This document shows positions 38,925-48,900 of a stretch of 64,000 nt of DNA, piece by piece. This stretch comes from DMER01 sp003451645 (GTDB lineage: Bacteria > Pseudomonadota > Alphaproteobacteria > Micropepsales > Micropepsaceae). The stretch spans positions 1 through 64,000 of the forward strand of contig DALYLR010000012.1 in the NCBI GenBank assembly GCA_031976175.1. The letters run 5' to 3'. The notes beneath the pieces are model-generated. The model was not told where the DNA came from and did no database searches. It saw only the letters and a list, made by a program, of their open reading frames with translations. Both the position numbers and the translations under genes were made by a program. The number at the start of each line of letters is the position of its first letter. Position 1 is the stretch's first letter.

Positions 38925-39224
38925 ATGATCAAATCAGAACTGGTGCAGCAACTGGCCGATCAGAACCCGCATCTCTATCAGCGGGACATTGAGCTGATTG
39001 TGGCCACGATCTTTGAGGAGATCACGCAAGCCTTGTCGCGGGGCGACCGGGTTGAGCTGCGCGGTTTTGGCGCCTTTTCCGTGAAATCCAGACCCGCCCG
39101 GACCGGGCGCAACCCGCGGACCGGCGCGCCCGTGCAAGTGCTTGAAAAACACGTGCCATTCTTTAAGACGGGCAAGGAATTGCGTGAGCGCCTCAATCCG
39201 GGTCTTGCCGACCAAGAGGATTGA
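38925..39224 (+). CDS. ihfB: integration host factor beta subunit
   Basis: Predicted 99-aa histone-like DNA-bending protein. RGFGAFSVKSRPARTGRNPRTG is the DNA-clamping arm with the conserved Asn-Pro, and the N-terminal helix pair (KSELVQQLADQNPHLYQRDI) has the IHF-beta style. IhfA is not in the window. A ribosome-binding site is not clear. It is followed by the LapA-domain gene. Confidence 0.95.
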   Translation: MIKSELVQQLADQNPHLYQRDIELIVATIFEEITQALSRGDRVELRGFGAFSVKSRPARTGRNPRTGAPVQVLEKHVPFFKTGKELRERLNPGLADQED

Positions 39225-39251
39225 GCGCCCCGCTGACAGGAGCGATGCGTT

Positions 39252-39614
39252 ATGGCCAAGATCGTGCGTGGGCTCATTTTCTGGCCGCTTTTGATTCTGT
39301 TTGTGGTTCTGGCCATTGCCAATCAGTCCTTGGTGCAGATCAGTTTCGACCCGTTCAATGGCGACAAGCCCACGTTCGCCATCACGCTGCCCGTGTTTGT
39401 TGTACTGCTTGCCGGGCTGGCGTTAGGGATTTTGCTGGGAGGCCTGTCGACTTGGGCCGATCAGGGGCATTGGCGAAGGGCCGCCCGCCAGTATCAAAAG
39501 CGCGTGCAAGCCTTGGAAGCCCAAGCGGCCGCCACCGTCATGCCCTCCCCCACTCTGGCGCCCTCCGCGTCGCAGACCGCCAATGTGAAAGGCGCGCTGA
39601 CCGTTGTGCGCTAG
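39252..39614 (+). CDS. LapA domain protein
   Basis: Predicted 120-aa inner-membrane protein with two TM helices (~7-24 and ~43-66) separated by a short loop, and a cytoplasmic C-terminus with a coiled-coil-like part (WRRAARQYQKRVQALEAQ). It is the LapA/DUF1049 family, where the E. coli member takes part in LPS assembly control with LapB. No LapB is adjacent. AGGAG precedes the start. Confidence 0.85.
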   Translation: MAKIVRGLIFWPLLILFVVLAIANQSLVQISFDPFNGDKPTFAITLPVFVVLLAGLALGILLGGLSTWADQGHWRRAARQYQKRVQALEAQAAATVMPSPTLAPSASQTANVKGALTVVR

Positions 39615-39664
39615 CCCCTCTTTGGACTTTGCCCCTGCCACCGATTGCGCTAAGCCGGTGAGAG

Positions 39665-40384
39665 ATGATTAAGCCCTTCCAAAACCCCGTCTTCGCGGCC
39701 CTCGATGTCGCAACCTTGTCCGAGGCGCAAGCCTTGGCCCGATCCCTCAAGGCCCATTGCGGCGGTCTCAAACTGGGACTTGAGTTCTTCAGTGCTGAGG
39801 GGGCGGACGGGCTGCGCGCGATGGTTGACGAAGGCCTGCCAGTGTTTGCCGACCTCAAATTTCACGACATCCCCAACACCGTTGCGGGCGCGGTGCGGGC
39901 GATTTCGCGGATCGGCGTGACAATCGTGAATGTGCATGCCGCAGGCGGCGTTGCCATGATGGAGGCCGCACGAAAGGCAGCAGAGGATGCCGCGGGACCT
40001 TCGCGTCCGTTGGTCATTGGCGTCACTGTCCTCACCAGTTTAGATGAGGACGATCTACGCAGCGTTGGCGTTAACAGCCCGGTCCGCGATCAAGTCTTGC
40101 GCCTAGCCGGCCTCGCGCAACGCGCAGGGCTCGATGGTGTCGTGTGCAGCCCGCACGAAATCACGGCTTTGCGCCAGGCCATGGGTCCTTCCTTCAAGCT
40201 CATTGTTCCAGGGTTACGGCCACAAGGCGCCGACGTCTCTGATCAGAAGCGCGTCATGACACCGGAGGACGCCTATCGTCTGGGGGCGGACGTTCTGGTC
40301 ATAGGACGCCCCATCACTGCTGCGGCGGACCCGGCGCGCGCCGCCGCACAGATTGCGCAGTCATTAGCGAGCCTGGCCGCATGA
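39665..40384 (+). CDS. pyrF: orotidine 5'-phosphate decarboxylase
   Basis: Predicted 239-aa enzyme for the last step of UMP synthesis. FADLKFHDIPNTV holds the catalytic Asp-x-Lys-x2-Asp set; the barrel start AALDVATLSEA and the phosphate site VIGRPITAAADP are clear. It overlaps trpF by four bases (ATGA), so pyrimidine and tryptophan genes are translated together. Confidence 0.96.
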   Translation: MIKPFQNPVFAALDVATLSEAQALARSLKAHCGGLKLGLEFFSAEGADGLRAMVDEGLPVFADLKFHDIPNTVAGAVRAISRIGVTIVNVHAAGGVAMMEAARKAAEDAAGPSRPLVIGVTVLTSLDEDDLRSVGVNSPVRDQVLRLAGLAQRAGLDGVVCSPHEITALRQAMGPSFKLIVPGLRPQGADVSDQKRVMTPEDAYRLGADVLVIGRPITAAADPARAAAQIAQSLASLAA

Positions 40385-41046
40385 GCCCTTGGATCAAGAT
40401 TTGCGGCGTCAACGATGCTGCCGCCATCAATGCCGCGGCGGCCTCTGGCGCCACGCATATCGGCTTTGTCTTTGATGCCCGCTCCGCGCGCTATGTGCCG
40501 CCGGGCAAGGCCCGCGATCTGGCTGCAATCACCCCCACAACACTGCGCACCGTGGGGCTCATCGTCGATGCGCGCGATCCGGAGATCGATGCGATCATGC
40601 TCACCTTCACGCCGCATCTGTGGCAGTTGCATGGGTCTGAAAGTCCGGAGCGTGCCGCCGACATTCGCGCACGCACAGGGCGGCCTGTGGCCAAGGCATT
40701 CGGCATTGGCAATGCCTCAGATGTGAAAGCGGCGTCTGCCTTCGATGCGGTTGTTGATGTTCTCTTGTTCGATGCGAAGCCGCCTGCGTCCGATCCATCC
40801 TTGCCGCCCGGCGGGCACGGCCAGGCTTTCGACTGGGCACATGTGCGCGATCTGCATTTGCAGCGGCCATGGTTCTTGGCTGGCGGTTTGCGGCCGGACT
40901 CAGTTGCCGAGGCCATTCGTATCGCCCGGCCCCATGGCGTTGATGTCTCCTCGGGCGTCGAGCAGACGCCAGGCCAAAAGGACCCTGACCTGATCCGCGC
41001 GTTTTGCGCCAATGCCCGCGACGCTTTCGCAAAGTTGGACCGTTGA
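40381..41046 (+). CDS. trpF: phosphoribosylanthranilate isomerase
   Basis: Predicted 221-aa beta/alpha barrel for the third tryptophan step. The N-terminal KICGVNDAAAI holds the catalytic Cys, LIVDARDPEID the central strand, LFDAKPP the catalytic Asp, and FLAGGLRPDSVAEAIRI the phosphate site. It ends at TGATG shared with trpB. Confidence 0.95.
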   Translation: MSPWIKICGVNDAAAINAAAASGATHIGFVFDARSARYVPPGKARDLAAITPTTLRTVGLIVDARDPEIDAIMLTFTPHLWQLHGSESPERAADIRARTGRPVAKAFGIGNASDVKAASAFDAVVDVLLFDAKPPASDPSLPPGGHGQAFDWAHVRDLHLQRPWFLAGGLRPDSVAEAIRIARPHGVDVSSGVEQTPGQKDPDLIRAFCANARDAFAKLDR

Positions 41047-42263
41047 TGCCGACACCAAAACCCAATTCCTACCGCGTAGGTCCCGATACCCGAGGCCATT
41101 TCGGCCCCTATGGCGGGCGCTATGTGCCCGAGACTTTGATGCCGCTGGTGCTGGAGCTTGAGAGGGCTTACGCCGCCGCGAAGGCCGATCCTCTGTTCCA
41201 CGCGCGGCTCAAAGGGTTTCAGACTGATTATATCGGAAGGCCCTCGCCGCTCTATTTCGCGGAGCGCCTTACAGAACATTTTGGCGGCGCCAAGATCTAT
41301 TTCAAGCGCGATGAGCTCAATCACACCGGCGCGCACAAGATCAACAATTGCATGGGTCAGATCCTTTTGGCCGAGCGGATGGGCAAGCGCCGTATTATCG
41401 CTGAGACGGGCGCGGGTCAGCATGGTGTTGCGACCGCCACCGTTGCCGCGCGCTTCGGCATGCCTTGCGTCATCTATATGGGAGCGCGGGACATTGAGCG
41501 GCAAAAGCCGAACGTCTTCCGGATGCGCCTGCTCGGCGCAGAAGTACGGCCAGTGACAACTGGCTCTCATACACTGAAAGACGCGATGAACGAGGCGTTG
41601 CGGGATTGGGTGACCAATGTCGCGGATACGTTCTATATCATCGGGACCGTTGCAGGCCCGCACCCCTATCCGATGATGGTGCGTGATTTTCAGTCGGTCA
41701 TTGGCGAGGAAGCGCGCGCGCAAATGCACGCCGCAGAGGGCCGTCTGCCCGATACATTGGTTGCCTGCATTGGCGGCGGGTCTAACGCTATGGGTCTGTT
41801 CCACCCATTCCTTGATGAAGAGGCGGTACGTATCATTGGCGTTGAGGCCGCAGGACACGGTCTTGGCTCAGGCGCTCATGCAGCCTCCCTTGCAGGCGGA
41901 AAGCCCGGAGTGCTGCACGGCAACATGACCTATTTGCTCCAAGACGGGGATGGCCAGATCCAGGAGGCACATTCAATTTCGGCAGGCCTCGATTATCCTG
42001 GCATCGGGCCGGAGCATGCTTGGCTCTTCGATACAGGCCGCGTGACTTATACCTCCTCGACCGACCAAGAAGCGCTCGACGCATTTCAACTGTGCTGCCG
42101 TTTGGAAGGCATTATTCCAGCCCTTGAGCCCGCGCATGCCCTGGCACAGGTCGGCAAGATTGCGCCGTCTTTGCCCAAGGACCACATCATCCTGATGAAC
42201 ATGTGCGGGCGGGGGGACAAGGATATCTTCACCGTTGCCAGCGCTCTGAATTTCGAGCTCTAA
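41046..42263 (+). CDS. trpB: tryptophan synthase beta chain
   Basis: Predicted 405-aa PLP enzyme that joins indole and serine. HTGAHKINN carries the Schiff-base lysine; AETGAGQHGVATA and CIGGGSNAMGLFHPF (phosphate site) are complete. The start at 41046 shares bases with the trpF stop (TGATG); the upstream extension of the frame lies in trpF. Confidence 0.97.
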   Translation: MPTPKPNSYRVGPDTRGHFGPYGGRYVPETLMPLVLELERAYAAAKADPLFHARLKGFQTDYIGRPSPLYFAERLTEHFGGAKIYFKRDELNHTGAHKINNCMGQILLAERMGKRRIIAETGAGQHGVATATVAARFGMPCVIYMGARDIERQKPNVFRMRLLGAEVRPVTTGSHTLKDAMNEALRDWVTNVADTFYIIGTVAGPHPYPMMVRDFQSVIGEEARAQMHAAEGRLPDTLVACIGGGSNAMGLFHPFLDEEAVRIIGVEAAGHGLGSGAHAASLAGGKPGVLHGNMTYLLQDGDGQIQEAHSISAGLDYPGIGPEHAWLFDTGRVTYTSSTDQEALDAFQLCCRLEGIIPALEPAHALAQVGKIAPSLPKDHIILMNMCGRGDKDIFTVASALNFEL

Positions 42264-42273
42264 GGTCATATCC

Positions 42274-43095
42274 ATGAGCCCTCGCATCGCTGCCCGATTT
42301 GCTCAGCTTCGCGCGCAGAACCGCGCGGGCTTCATCCCCTTTGTGACCGCGGGCGACCCGGATGCCCAGACCTTTGCTCGTATCTTGAGCGGTCTTCCGC
42401 GAGCTGGGGCGGATTTGATCGAGATTGGGATGCCATTCTCAGATCCCATGGCCGAGGGAAAGCCGATCCAAGCCTCCTCTTTGCGGGCCCTTCAGAGCGG
42501 GCAGACCATGCGGCGGACTCTCGAACAGCTCCAGTCCTTCCGGAACGCCGATCCAGACACACCTGTTATCCTGATGGGCTATTACAACCCAATCTGTGCC
42601 TACGGCCTCGAGGCCTTTGCCAGCGATGCCGGTACCGCGGGAGCCGATGGCCTGATCGTCGTCGACCTGCCGCCCGAAGAGGACGAGGGATTGCGCCTTG
42701 CCGCTGCGGCACACGAGATCGCCACCATCCGCCTGGCAACACCCACGAGTGACGCCAACCGTCTGCAGACGATCGTCTTGGGCGCCAGCGGTTTCATCTA
42801 TTACGTGTCGCTCACGGGCGTAACTGGAGCTGCCGCCATTGACGCCGATGCAGCCCTCAGCCGGATTACTGCGATCCGTGCGCAAACGGACCTTCCTGTC
42901 GCCGTTGGATTTGGTATTCGCACTCAGAGCGATGCAGCCAGGGTTGCCAAGGTCGCCGATGCTGTTGTTGTGGGCTCTGCTATGGTCCAGAGCATTACCA
43001 ATGCCCTGCAAAACCAAGACGATAGCGTTGAGGCGGCCCTCACACTTTGTTCGGCATTATCCGGCGCGGTGCGCGCCGCCCGCCCGAAAGGTTAA
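42274..43095 (+). CDS. trpA: tryptophan synthase alpha chain
   Basis: Predicted 273-aa barrel that cleaves indole-3-glycerol phosphate to indole. The catalytic Glu49 of Salmonella is E50 in DLIEIGMPFSDP. The second catalytic residue, Asp60 in Salmonella (LADGPTIQ), is here Glu61 in MAEGKPIQ (codon GAG at 42454-42456); the neighbouring Pro-Thr is Lys-Pro. Other motifs (YYVSLTGVTGA, VGFGIRT, VVVGSAMV) are normal. AAGG precedes the start. trpF, trpB and trpA form the distal half of the tryptophan pathway. Confidence 0.95.
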   Translation: MSPRIAARFAQLRAQNRAGFIPFVTAGDPDAQTFARILSGLPRAGADLIEIGMPFSDPMAEGKPIQASSLRALQSGQTMRRTLEQLQSFRNADPDTPVILMGYYNPICAYGLEAFASDAGTAGADGLIVVDLPPEEDEGLRLAAAAHEIATIRLATPTSDANRLQTIVLGASGFIYYVSLTGVTGAAAIDADAALSRITAIRAQTDLPVAVGFGIRTQSDAARVAKVADAVVVGSAMVQSITNALQNQDDSVEAALTLCSALSGAVRAARPKG

Positions 43096-43109
43096 TTTTT
43101 TGCTACGTG

Positions 43110-43138
43110 TTCGCAACCGCGAGAAGACGCGCTATACT
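43110..43138 (+). promoter_or_regulatory. possible sigma-70 promoter for accD-folC
   Basis: TTCGCA at 43110-43115 and TATACT at 43133-43138 are 17 bases apart. The -10 is a good match and the -35 fair. It lies in the 87-base gap between trpA and accD, leaving a 40-base leader. Confidence 0.5.
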
Positions 43139-43182
43139 CTTCGCTTAGTGGGTAGTGTGGGCCCGCGTACGGAGTTCAAGGT

Positions 43183-44157
43183 ATGAACTGGATCACCAAT
43201 TTCGTTCGCCCCAAGATCAAGAGCTTGCTGGGTGGAAAGCAGCCTGAAACTCCGGACAATCTTTGGCATAAATGCCCAGCCTGTCAGGCTATGATCTTTC
43301 ACCGGGACCTTACCGCCGCCGCCTATGTGTGCCCGGAGTGTCAGCATCACTTGCGCATGCCTGCACGCGCGCGGCTTGAGATGCTCCTTGATGAGGGCAG
43401 CATTGACGATATTGCGATGCCGGAGGTCCCGCTTGACCCACTCAAATTCCGGGATAGCAAGAAATATGTCGATCGGCTGAAGGACGCGCGCGCTAAGGTC
43501 GGCCGGCAGGATTGCCTGATTGCCGCGCAAGGCAAGATTGAAGGCTTGCTGACGACAGTCGCGGTTCAGGACTTTGCCTTTATGGGCGGATCGCTGGGCA
43601 TGGCCACTGGCGAGGGCATTGTCACTGCCATGCAGCGGGCGGTCAAAGATCGCACCCCCTTCGTCATGATCACCGCCTCAGGGGGCGCGCGGATGCAGGA
43701 AGGCATCCTCTCGCTCATGCAGATGCCCCGCACCACTATTGCCGTGCAAATGCTCAAGGATGCAGGCTTGCCCTATATCGTGCTGCACACCGATCCCACG
43801 ACAGGCGGGGTCACTGCATCCTATGCCATGCTCGGAGACGTCCATATTGCCGAGCCCGGCTCACTCATTGGGCTGTCGGGCCCGCGCGTCATCGAGAACA
43901 CCATCCGGGCCAAACTCCCTGAGGGCTTTCAGCGGGCCGAATATTTGCTCGATCATGGCATGATCGATGTCGTGTGCCACCGCAAGGACTTGAAGACCAC
44001 GCTTGGGAGGCTGTTGCGGCTTCTGACCAAGGCTCCAGCTGCGGTGCAGCGCGCGGAACCAGAGGCCGCCAATGACGTCGAGGCACTGCCTATGCTACAA
44101 GCGGCGCAATCCGTTCCGCCTTCGCAGCCAGGCGTCATCCTTCAGGATCAGGCGTGA
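43183..44157 (+). CDS. accD: acetyl-CoA carboxylase carboxyltransferase subunit beta
   Basis: Predicted 324-aa AccD, which moves the carboxyl group from biotin to acetyl-CoA with AccA. The zinc ribbon is KCPACQAMIF and YVCPECQHH; the carboxyltransferase core includes TASGGARMQEG and LHTDPTTGGVTASYAMLGDV. The C-terminal ~45 residues are a low-complexity Ala/Pro/Gln-rich tail. It overlaps folC by four bases (GTGA). Confidence 0.96.
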   Translation: MNWITNFVRPKIKSLLGGKQPETPDNLWHKCPACQAMIFHRDLTAAAYVCPECQHHLRMPARARLEMLLDEGSIDDIAMPEVPLDPLKFRDSKKYVDRLKDARAKVGRQDCLIAAQGKIEGLLTTVAVQDFAFMGGSLGMATGEGIVTAMQRAVKDRTPFVMITASGGARMQEGILSLMQMPRTTIAVQMLKDAGLPYIVLHTDPTTGGVTASYAMLGDVHIAEPGSLIGLSGPRVIENTIRAKLPEGFQRAEYLLDHGMIDVVCHRKDLKTTLGRLLRLLTKAPAAVQRAEPEAANDVEALPMLQAAQSVPPSQPGVILQDQA

Positions 44158-45476
44158 GTGCGCTAACTGCGCCTGTCTCTGACGTCATTCTGGACCGTCT
44201 CAAAGGTCTGCATCCCAAGGTCATTGACCTGTCCTTGGGCCGGATTGAAAGCTTGCTCGCAAAACTCGGGCACCCCCACACCCATTTGCCGCCGGTCATC
44301 CATGTTGCGGGAACCAATGGCAAGGGATCGACCTGCGCGTTTTTGCGCGCCATGCTGGAGGCGGCAGGACGCCGTGTTCATGTCTATACCTCGCCCCATC
44401 TCGTGCGCTTTCACGAGCGCATCCGGGTCGGCGGCACTCTCATTTCTGAGGACCACTTGGCCGCCCTGCTGGCTGAGTGCGAAGAGGCGAATGGCCAAGA
44501 CCCCATCACCTTTTTTGAGATCACCACAGCTGCGGCGTTCCTTGCCTTTGCGCGCACCCCTGCCGATGCGCTGGTGCTTGAGGTGGGGCTTGGCGGACGG
44601 CTGGACGCCACGAATGTTGTGCAGCGCCCGGCTTTGAGCATCATCACGCCTGTCGATTTAGATCATCAGGATTTTCTTGGGCCTACCATCACCGCAATTG
44701 CGGCCGAAAAGGCAGGCATCCTCAAGGCGGGCACGCCTGCCATCATCGGCCCTCAGAATGATGAGGCGCGGGAGGAGATAGAAGACCGGGCAACGGCGAT
44801 AGGTGCGCCCTTGTCGATCTGGGGGCAGGACTTCATGGCCCATGAAGAGCATGGGCGCATGGTCTATCAGGACGAACATGGCCTGCTCGATCTGCCGTTG
44901 CCGCGGCTGCCGGGCTCGTATCAGATCGCCAATGCCGCGCAGGCGATTGCCGCGCTGCGGGTCCTGGATTGGATGCGCGTGCCGGATGAGGCGATCGAGC
45001 ATGGCCTTCAGCGTGTTGAGTGGCCCGCGCGCATGCAGCGGATCACACGAGGGCCGTTAATGCGTCTCTTAGTTCCCAATGCGGAACTCTGGCTTGATGG
45101 CGGGCATAATCCGCATGCGGGACGTGCGGTGGCGCAAGCGCTCGCCGACCTTGAGGAGCGCTCGCCCAAACCCTTATTCCTGATCTGCGGCATGCTGAAA
45201 ACCAAAGATATGCGCGGCTATTTCGACGCCTTTGCCGGGCTCGCGCGCCATGTAGCCACGATCACGATCCCGGATGAGCCTAATGCTGTGGGCGCGGGCG
45301 CGCTCTACGACGCGGCCAGGGCGTGTGGCCTGCAAGCTGACCCTGCGGAGAGCGTGGACGACGCACTCCTTCAGACGGTTGCACGCTGGCAGCAGATGGG
45401 TATCAAGGCAGGCCCACGCATTGTGATCTGCGGCTCGCTCTATCTGGCGGGTCAGGTCTTGCGCGAGAATGGCTGA
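44154..45476 (+). CDS. folC: bifunctional folylpolyglutamate/dihydrofolate synthase
   Basis: Predicted 440-aa ATP-dependent ligase that adds glutamate to dihydropteroate and folates. VAGTNGKGSTCAFLRAML is the P-loop, TSPHLVRFHERIRV the family segment, LEVGLGGRLDATNVV the Mg-binding loop, and WLDGGHNPHAGRA the C-terminal domain. The start is the GTG at 44154, overlapping the accD stop. It is last in the aroA-to-folC set of anabolic genes and converges on trxA. Confidence 0.95.
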   Translation: MSALTAPVSDVILDRLKGLHPKVIDLSLGRIESLLAKLGHPHTHLPPVIHVAGTNGKGSTCAFLRAMLEAAGRRVHVYTSPHLVRFHERIRVGGTLISEDHLAALLAECEEANGQDPITFFEITTAAAFLAFARTPADALVLEVGLGGRLDATNVVQRPALSIITPVDLDHQDFLGPTITAIAAEKAGILKAGTPAIIGPQNDEAREEIEDRATAIGAPLSIWGQDFMAHEEHGRMVYQDEHGLLDLPLPRLPGSYQIANAAQAIAALRVLDWMRVPDEAIEHGLQRVEWPARMQRITRGPLMRLLVPNAELWLDGGHNPHAGRAVAQALADLEERSPKPLFLICGMLKTKDMRGYFDAFAGLARHVATITIPDEPNAVGAGALYDAARACGLQADPAESVDDALLQTVARWQQMGIKAGPRIVICGSLYLAGQVLRENG

Positions 45477-45482
45477 AATGCG

Positions 45483-45507
45483 CATGGCCGGGACGAGCCC
45501 GGCCATG
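45483..45507. terminator. palindrome between convergent folC and trxA (REP-like)
   Basis: CATGGCCGGG (45483-45492) and CCCGGCCATG (45498-45507) form a perfect 10-base inverted repeat with loop ACGAG. It lies six bases after the folC stop and before the trxA 3' end. There is no T run. The motif resembles the 'atggccgggac...cccggccatgac' extragenic palindromes that are frequent in alphaproteobacterial genomes; a bidirectional terminator or REP-like element is likely. Confidence 0.7.
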
Positions 45508-45531
45508 ACGACGAACTTCGCGAAAGCCGGG

Positions 45532-45849
45532 TTAGATCGTCGACTCGATCCATTCCTTGATCTTGGACTTTTGCATGACGCCAACTTTCGTGGCGACCAC
45601 TTGCCCGTCCTTGAAGATCATGAGTGTGGGGATGCCCTTCACGCCGTACTTCACGGGGATGGTTGGATTTTCATCCACATTCATTTTTGCGACCGTGATC
45701 TTGGAGCCCAGTTCGGTGGCCAAATCCTCGAGGGCCGGCGCGATTTGACGGCAAGGGCCGCACCAATCCGCCCAAAAGTCCAACAGGACGGGCTTGCTTG
45801 ATTGCAGGACGTCCTTGTCGAAGGTCCCATCTGTGATCTTTGCAGCCAT
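45532..45849 (-). CDS. trxA: thioredoxin
   Basis: Predicted 105-aa thioredoxin with active site WCGPC (C30 and C33), the DFWADWCGPCRQ helix and cis-Pro in GIPTLMIF. It reduces disulfides in the cytoplasm. AGAGGTGA precedes the start. It lies downstream of addA on the same strand, 114 bases away, as in Caulobacter-like genomes. Confidence 0.97.
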   Translation of the reverse strand: MAAKITDGTFDKDVLQSSKPVLLDFWADWCGPCRQIAPALEDLATELGSKITVAKMNVDENPTIPVKYGVKGIPTLMIFKDGQVVATKVGVMQKSKIKEWIESTI

Positions 45850-45963
45850 AGTTCACCTCTGTTCCTAGTCAGTTTGCGCGCAGTTACGACACTTACCCGT
45901 GCGCACCAGTGCGCTGAGCCTGTGATAGCGATCCGCAAAACTTAAGAGTGCGCGGGGTGCCGG

Positions 45964-48900
45964 TCAAGGACCCCTGCCCCATTGTTCAAGCAAAGGTGAG
46001 GGCAAACACATCCGGTGCGCCTTCGCAGTCCATATGAGTTCCGCCGATACAGCCCGCCCAGGGAAAATCAGGGTTGCTGCACGCGCATAGAGGCCTAGTT
46101 GGCGCCGGATGATGTCTGGGACGTCCCCAGGCGCCGCTGGCGGGTTGCGGGCGGTCTTAAACTCAAAAATGGTCGCTGCCTCCGGGGTCACGGCCAAGCG
46201 GTCGAACCGGCCGGTTATCCGTGCGCCCGCTGCCTCGTCAAGCACATCGAAAGCGACCTCCGCGCGTGTCGCGCTGACGAAGACATGCGCCAAAGCTGGC
46301 TCAGCCCGAATCCTGGCCGCCTCTGCGAGCGCAAGCGCCACCTCGTCCGCGCTCAATTGGAACTGTGTAGCCAGAGCCGCCCAATCTTGGCGCGGTTGCT
46401 CGGCCCGTCGCAGGCACAGATGCACCAACTCACCGTAGCGCGCCGCAGTGCTTTGCGTGCCGCCAGATGCCGCAGGCCGTGTGCGAGGGATCCGTTTGAG
46501 GGTGTGCAGTTGCACCTGCGCCCAATGTGGCAAGGCTGCTGCCCGTTCTGCCATTACTCCGGAAATGGCCGCAACCGGCTTTTCCTGTGGCTTCACATAG
46601 ACGAGCTTCGTGCCATGTTCCGCCTCGATCTCCTGCATGGGCAGGCCGCGGGCCGCACGCGTGACCAGATCGTGCCAGCTGTTTTCATAACCCTGTCCGC
46701 GCGCATTCTTGAACCCGCAGACGATGAGCTGCTCGCTGGCGCGCGTCAGCGCCACATAGAGAAGGCGATGATATTCCTGCCGCTCCCGGTCATTTGCGGC
46801 GGTTACCAGGGCCTCACGGCGAAGGCAGTCGCGCTTGGCATTGATGGACCACAAGAAGACCCCATCATCCTCTTTCAACAAGACCGCGCGGCGGTTGGGT
46901 GGTGTCTGCCCCGTATCCGGGAGGATGACGATGTTGCCTTCCAGACCCTTGGCGCCATGGATGGTCATGATGCGGACAACGCCCGCGCCCTTATCCAGGT
47001 CGCGCTTGATCTCGGCGGCGCCTTGCATGACCCAATGCAAGAAGCTTTGCAGGCTAGGGGCGTGCGCCTGTTCGAACGCCAGTGCCAGGTTCAGGAATTC
47101 GTCGATCGGATCATTGGCATCTGGCCCTAATCTCTCAAGAAGGCGTGTCCTGGCTCCCCTCGGACCCAACTCCTGGGCAAAAAACTCAAAAGGCGGCAAC
47201 GTGTCCGCACGCGTCAGCACAGCCATCAGGCGCGCATGGGCTTGCGCAAAGTGGGTCTCGCCAGCACGGGACTGCAACGCGTCCCACAACGCACCCGGCC
47301 GACCATGTGCGAGATCGAAAAGGTTATCTTCGCTGAGGCCAATGAGTGGGCTCTTCAAAAGTCCACCAAGGGTCAAATCGTCATGCGGGTTTAGAGCAAA
47401 ATGGCCCAGTGCTATCAAATCCTGCACTGCCATATGGCCCAATAGTTTCAGCCGGTCAGCGCCGGAAACTGGCACGCCGCAGCGTTTCAGCTGGCGGATC
47501 AGTTCTTCGGTCAGCGCATTGCGCCGCCTTACCAGAATCAGAATATCGCCAGGCTCGATCGGCCTGCCCTTGGACGGCAGCGGAGTTTTCGCTTTCAGCC
47601 AGCCTGCAATCATCTTGGCAATATCCGTTGCCAGGGTCACTGCAGGGTGATCCGGTGTCACCGTATCGAGGGGCAGCCACGCATCGTCGACCTTGGGTTG
47701 CGCCAATTTCTCCAGCGCCGGCCAGATTTCAACGCGGCCGGCCTCGCTAATTCTGCTCAGCTGGTGGATGACTTGGTCCGCATCGCCGGTTGCCACGCCC
47801 TGGCGCGCAACCGCATCGGCAAAGACCTTGTCCACCATCTCCAAGACTGGCGCCGTCGAACGAAAAGAGCGCAACAGCGGCACGTCTGAAAATGGCGCAT
47901 CGACATGTTGCGCTCTCTCCTGCAGATGTGCGCGCATTTGCTGGAATGAGCCGGGGTCTGCGCCTTGGAACGAGTAGATCGATTGCTTCAGATCGCCAAC
48001 CGCAAAGACCGTGCGGGGTCGGTGTGCGCGCGAGGGCGGGTCGCGGCTCAGGCCTGCATAGAACTCTTCCGCAATCGCGCCTATGATCCGCCATTGCGCG
48101 GGGCTGGTATCTTGAGCCTCGTCGATCAGGATATGATCGATACCGCCGTCGAGTTTGTAGAGCACCCAGGGCGCCATGCGCTCCTTGGTTAGCAATGCTT
48201 CGGTACGCTCAATAAGGTCCTCATAGTCCAATAATCCGTGTGCGTCCTTTCCCGCCTTGTATTGCTGCAAGAATGTCTCGGCCAAGGTGATCACCGAGGC
48301 CGTGGCCGATGCCACAAAGTGAGCGTTGTAGCGCTCGAACCAGGCCTGAAACGCGTCGTTGAATTCCTCAGCCAGCGCCAACACGCCGGGAGCCGCCTTC
48401 TGCACTTGCTTATCGGGCTTCAGTGTCCGCGCCTCGGAACTTGAGTCCGTCAAAGCGGCCAGCAGCGCCACACTGTCCTCGGCCGTCAGCGCTTCGAGAA
48501 CACGTTGGGCGACATCTTGACCCCGCACACCGCCCTTCTGCATGGCGAGGGCAATCGTGCGCAAACGGTAATCGGCTGCGATCCGCACCAGTTCCGCCAA
48601 CACTTGGGTTTCGGTGGTTTCGAGGTCCACGCCCAAGCGCTGATAGACGGCTGCTATCCGGCGCTCCAGCGTTTGCGGCAGGGGAAAGCGAGCCCAGTGA
48701 CCGCGCACGCCCATCAGCTCCTTGAACAGTTGCGCTAACCCTAGCTCGCCCGCCAGACCCACGACATGCTGGATCGCGTGCGCCAGCGGGCCGTAGGGCG
48801 CATGGGTTGCGTCCTCCAGCATGCGTTGCTGAATGTCGCGTGCCATCTCTGCCGCGCCATGATCATCGAGCACGCGGAACTTGGCCGGAACTTGGGCCTC

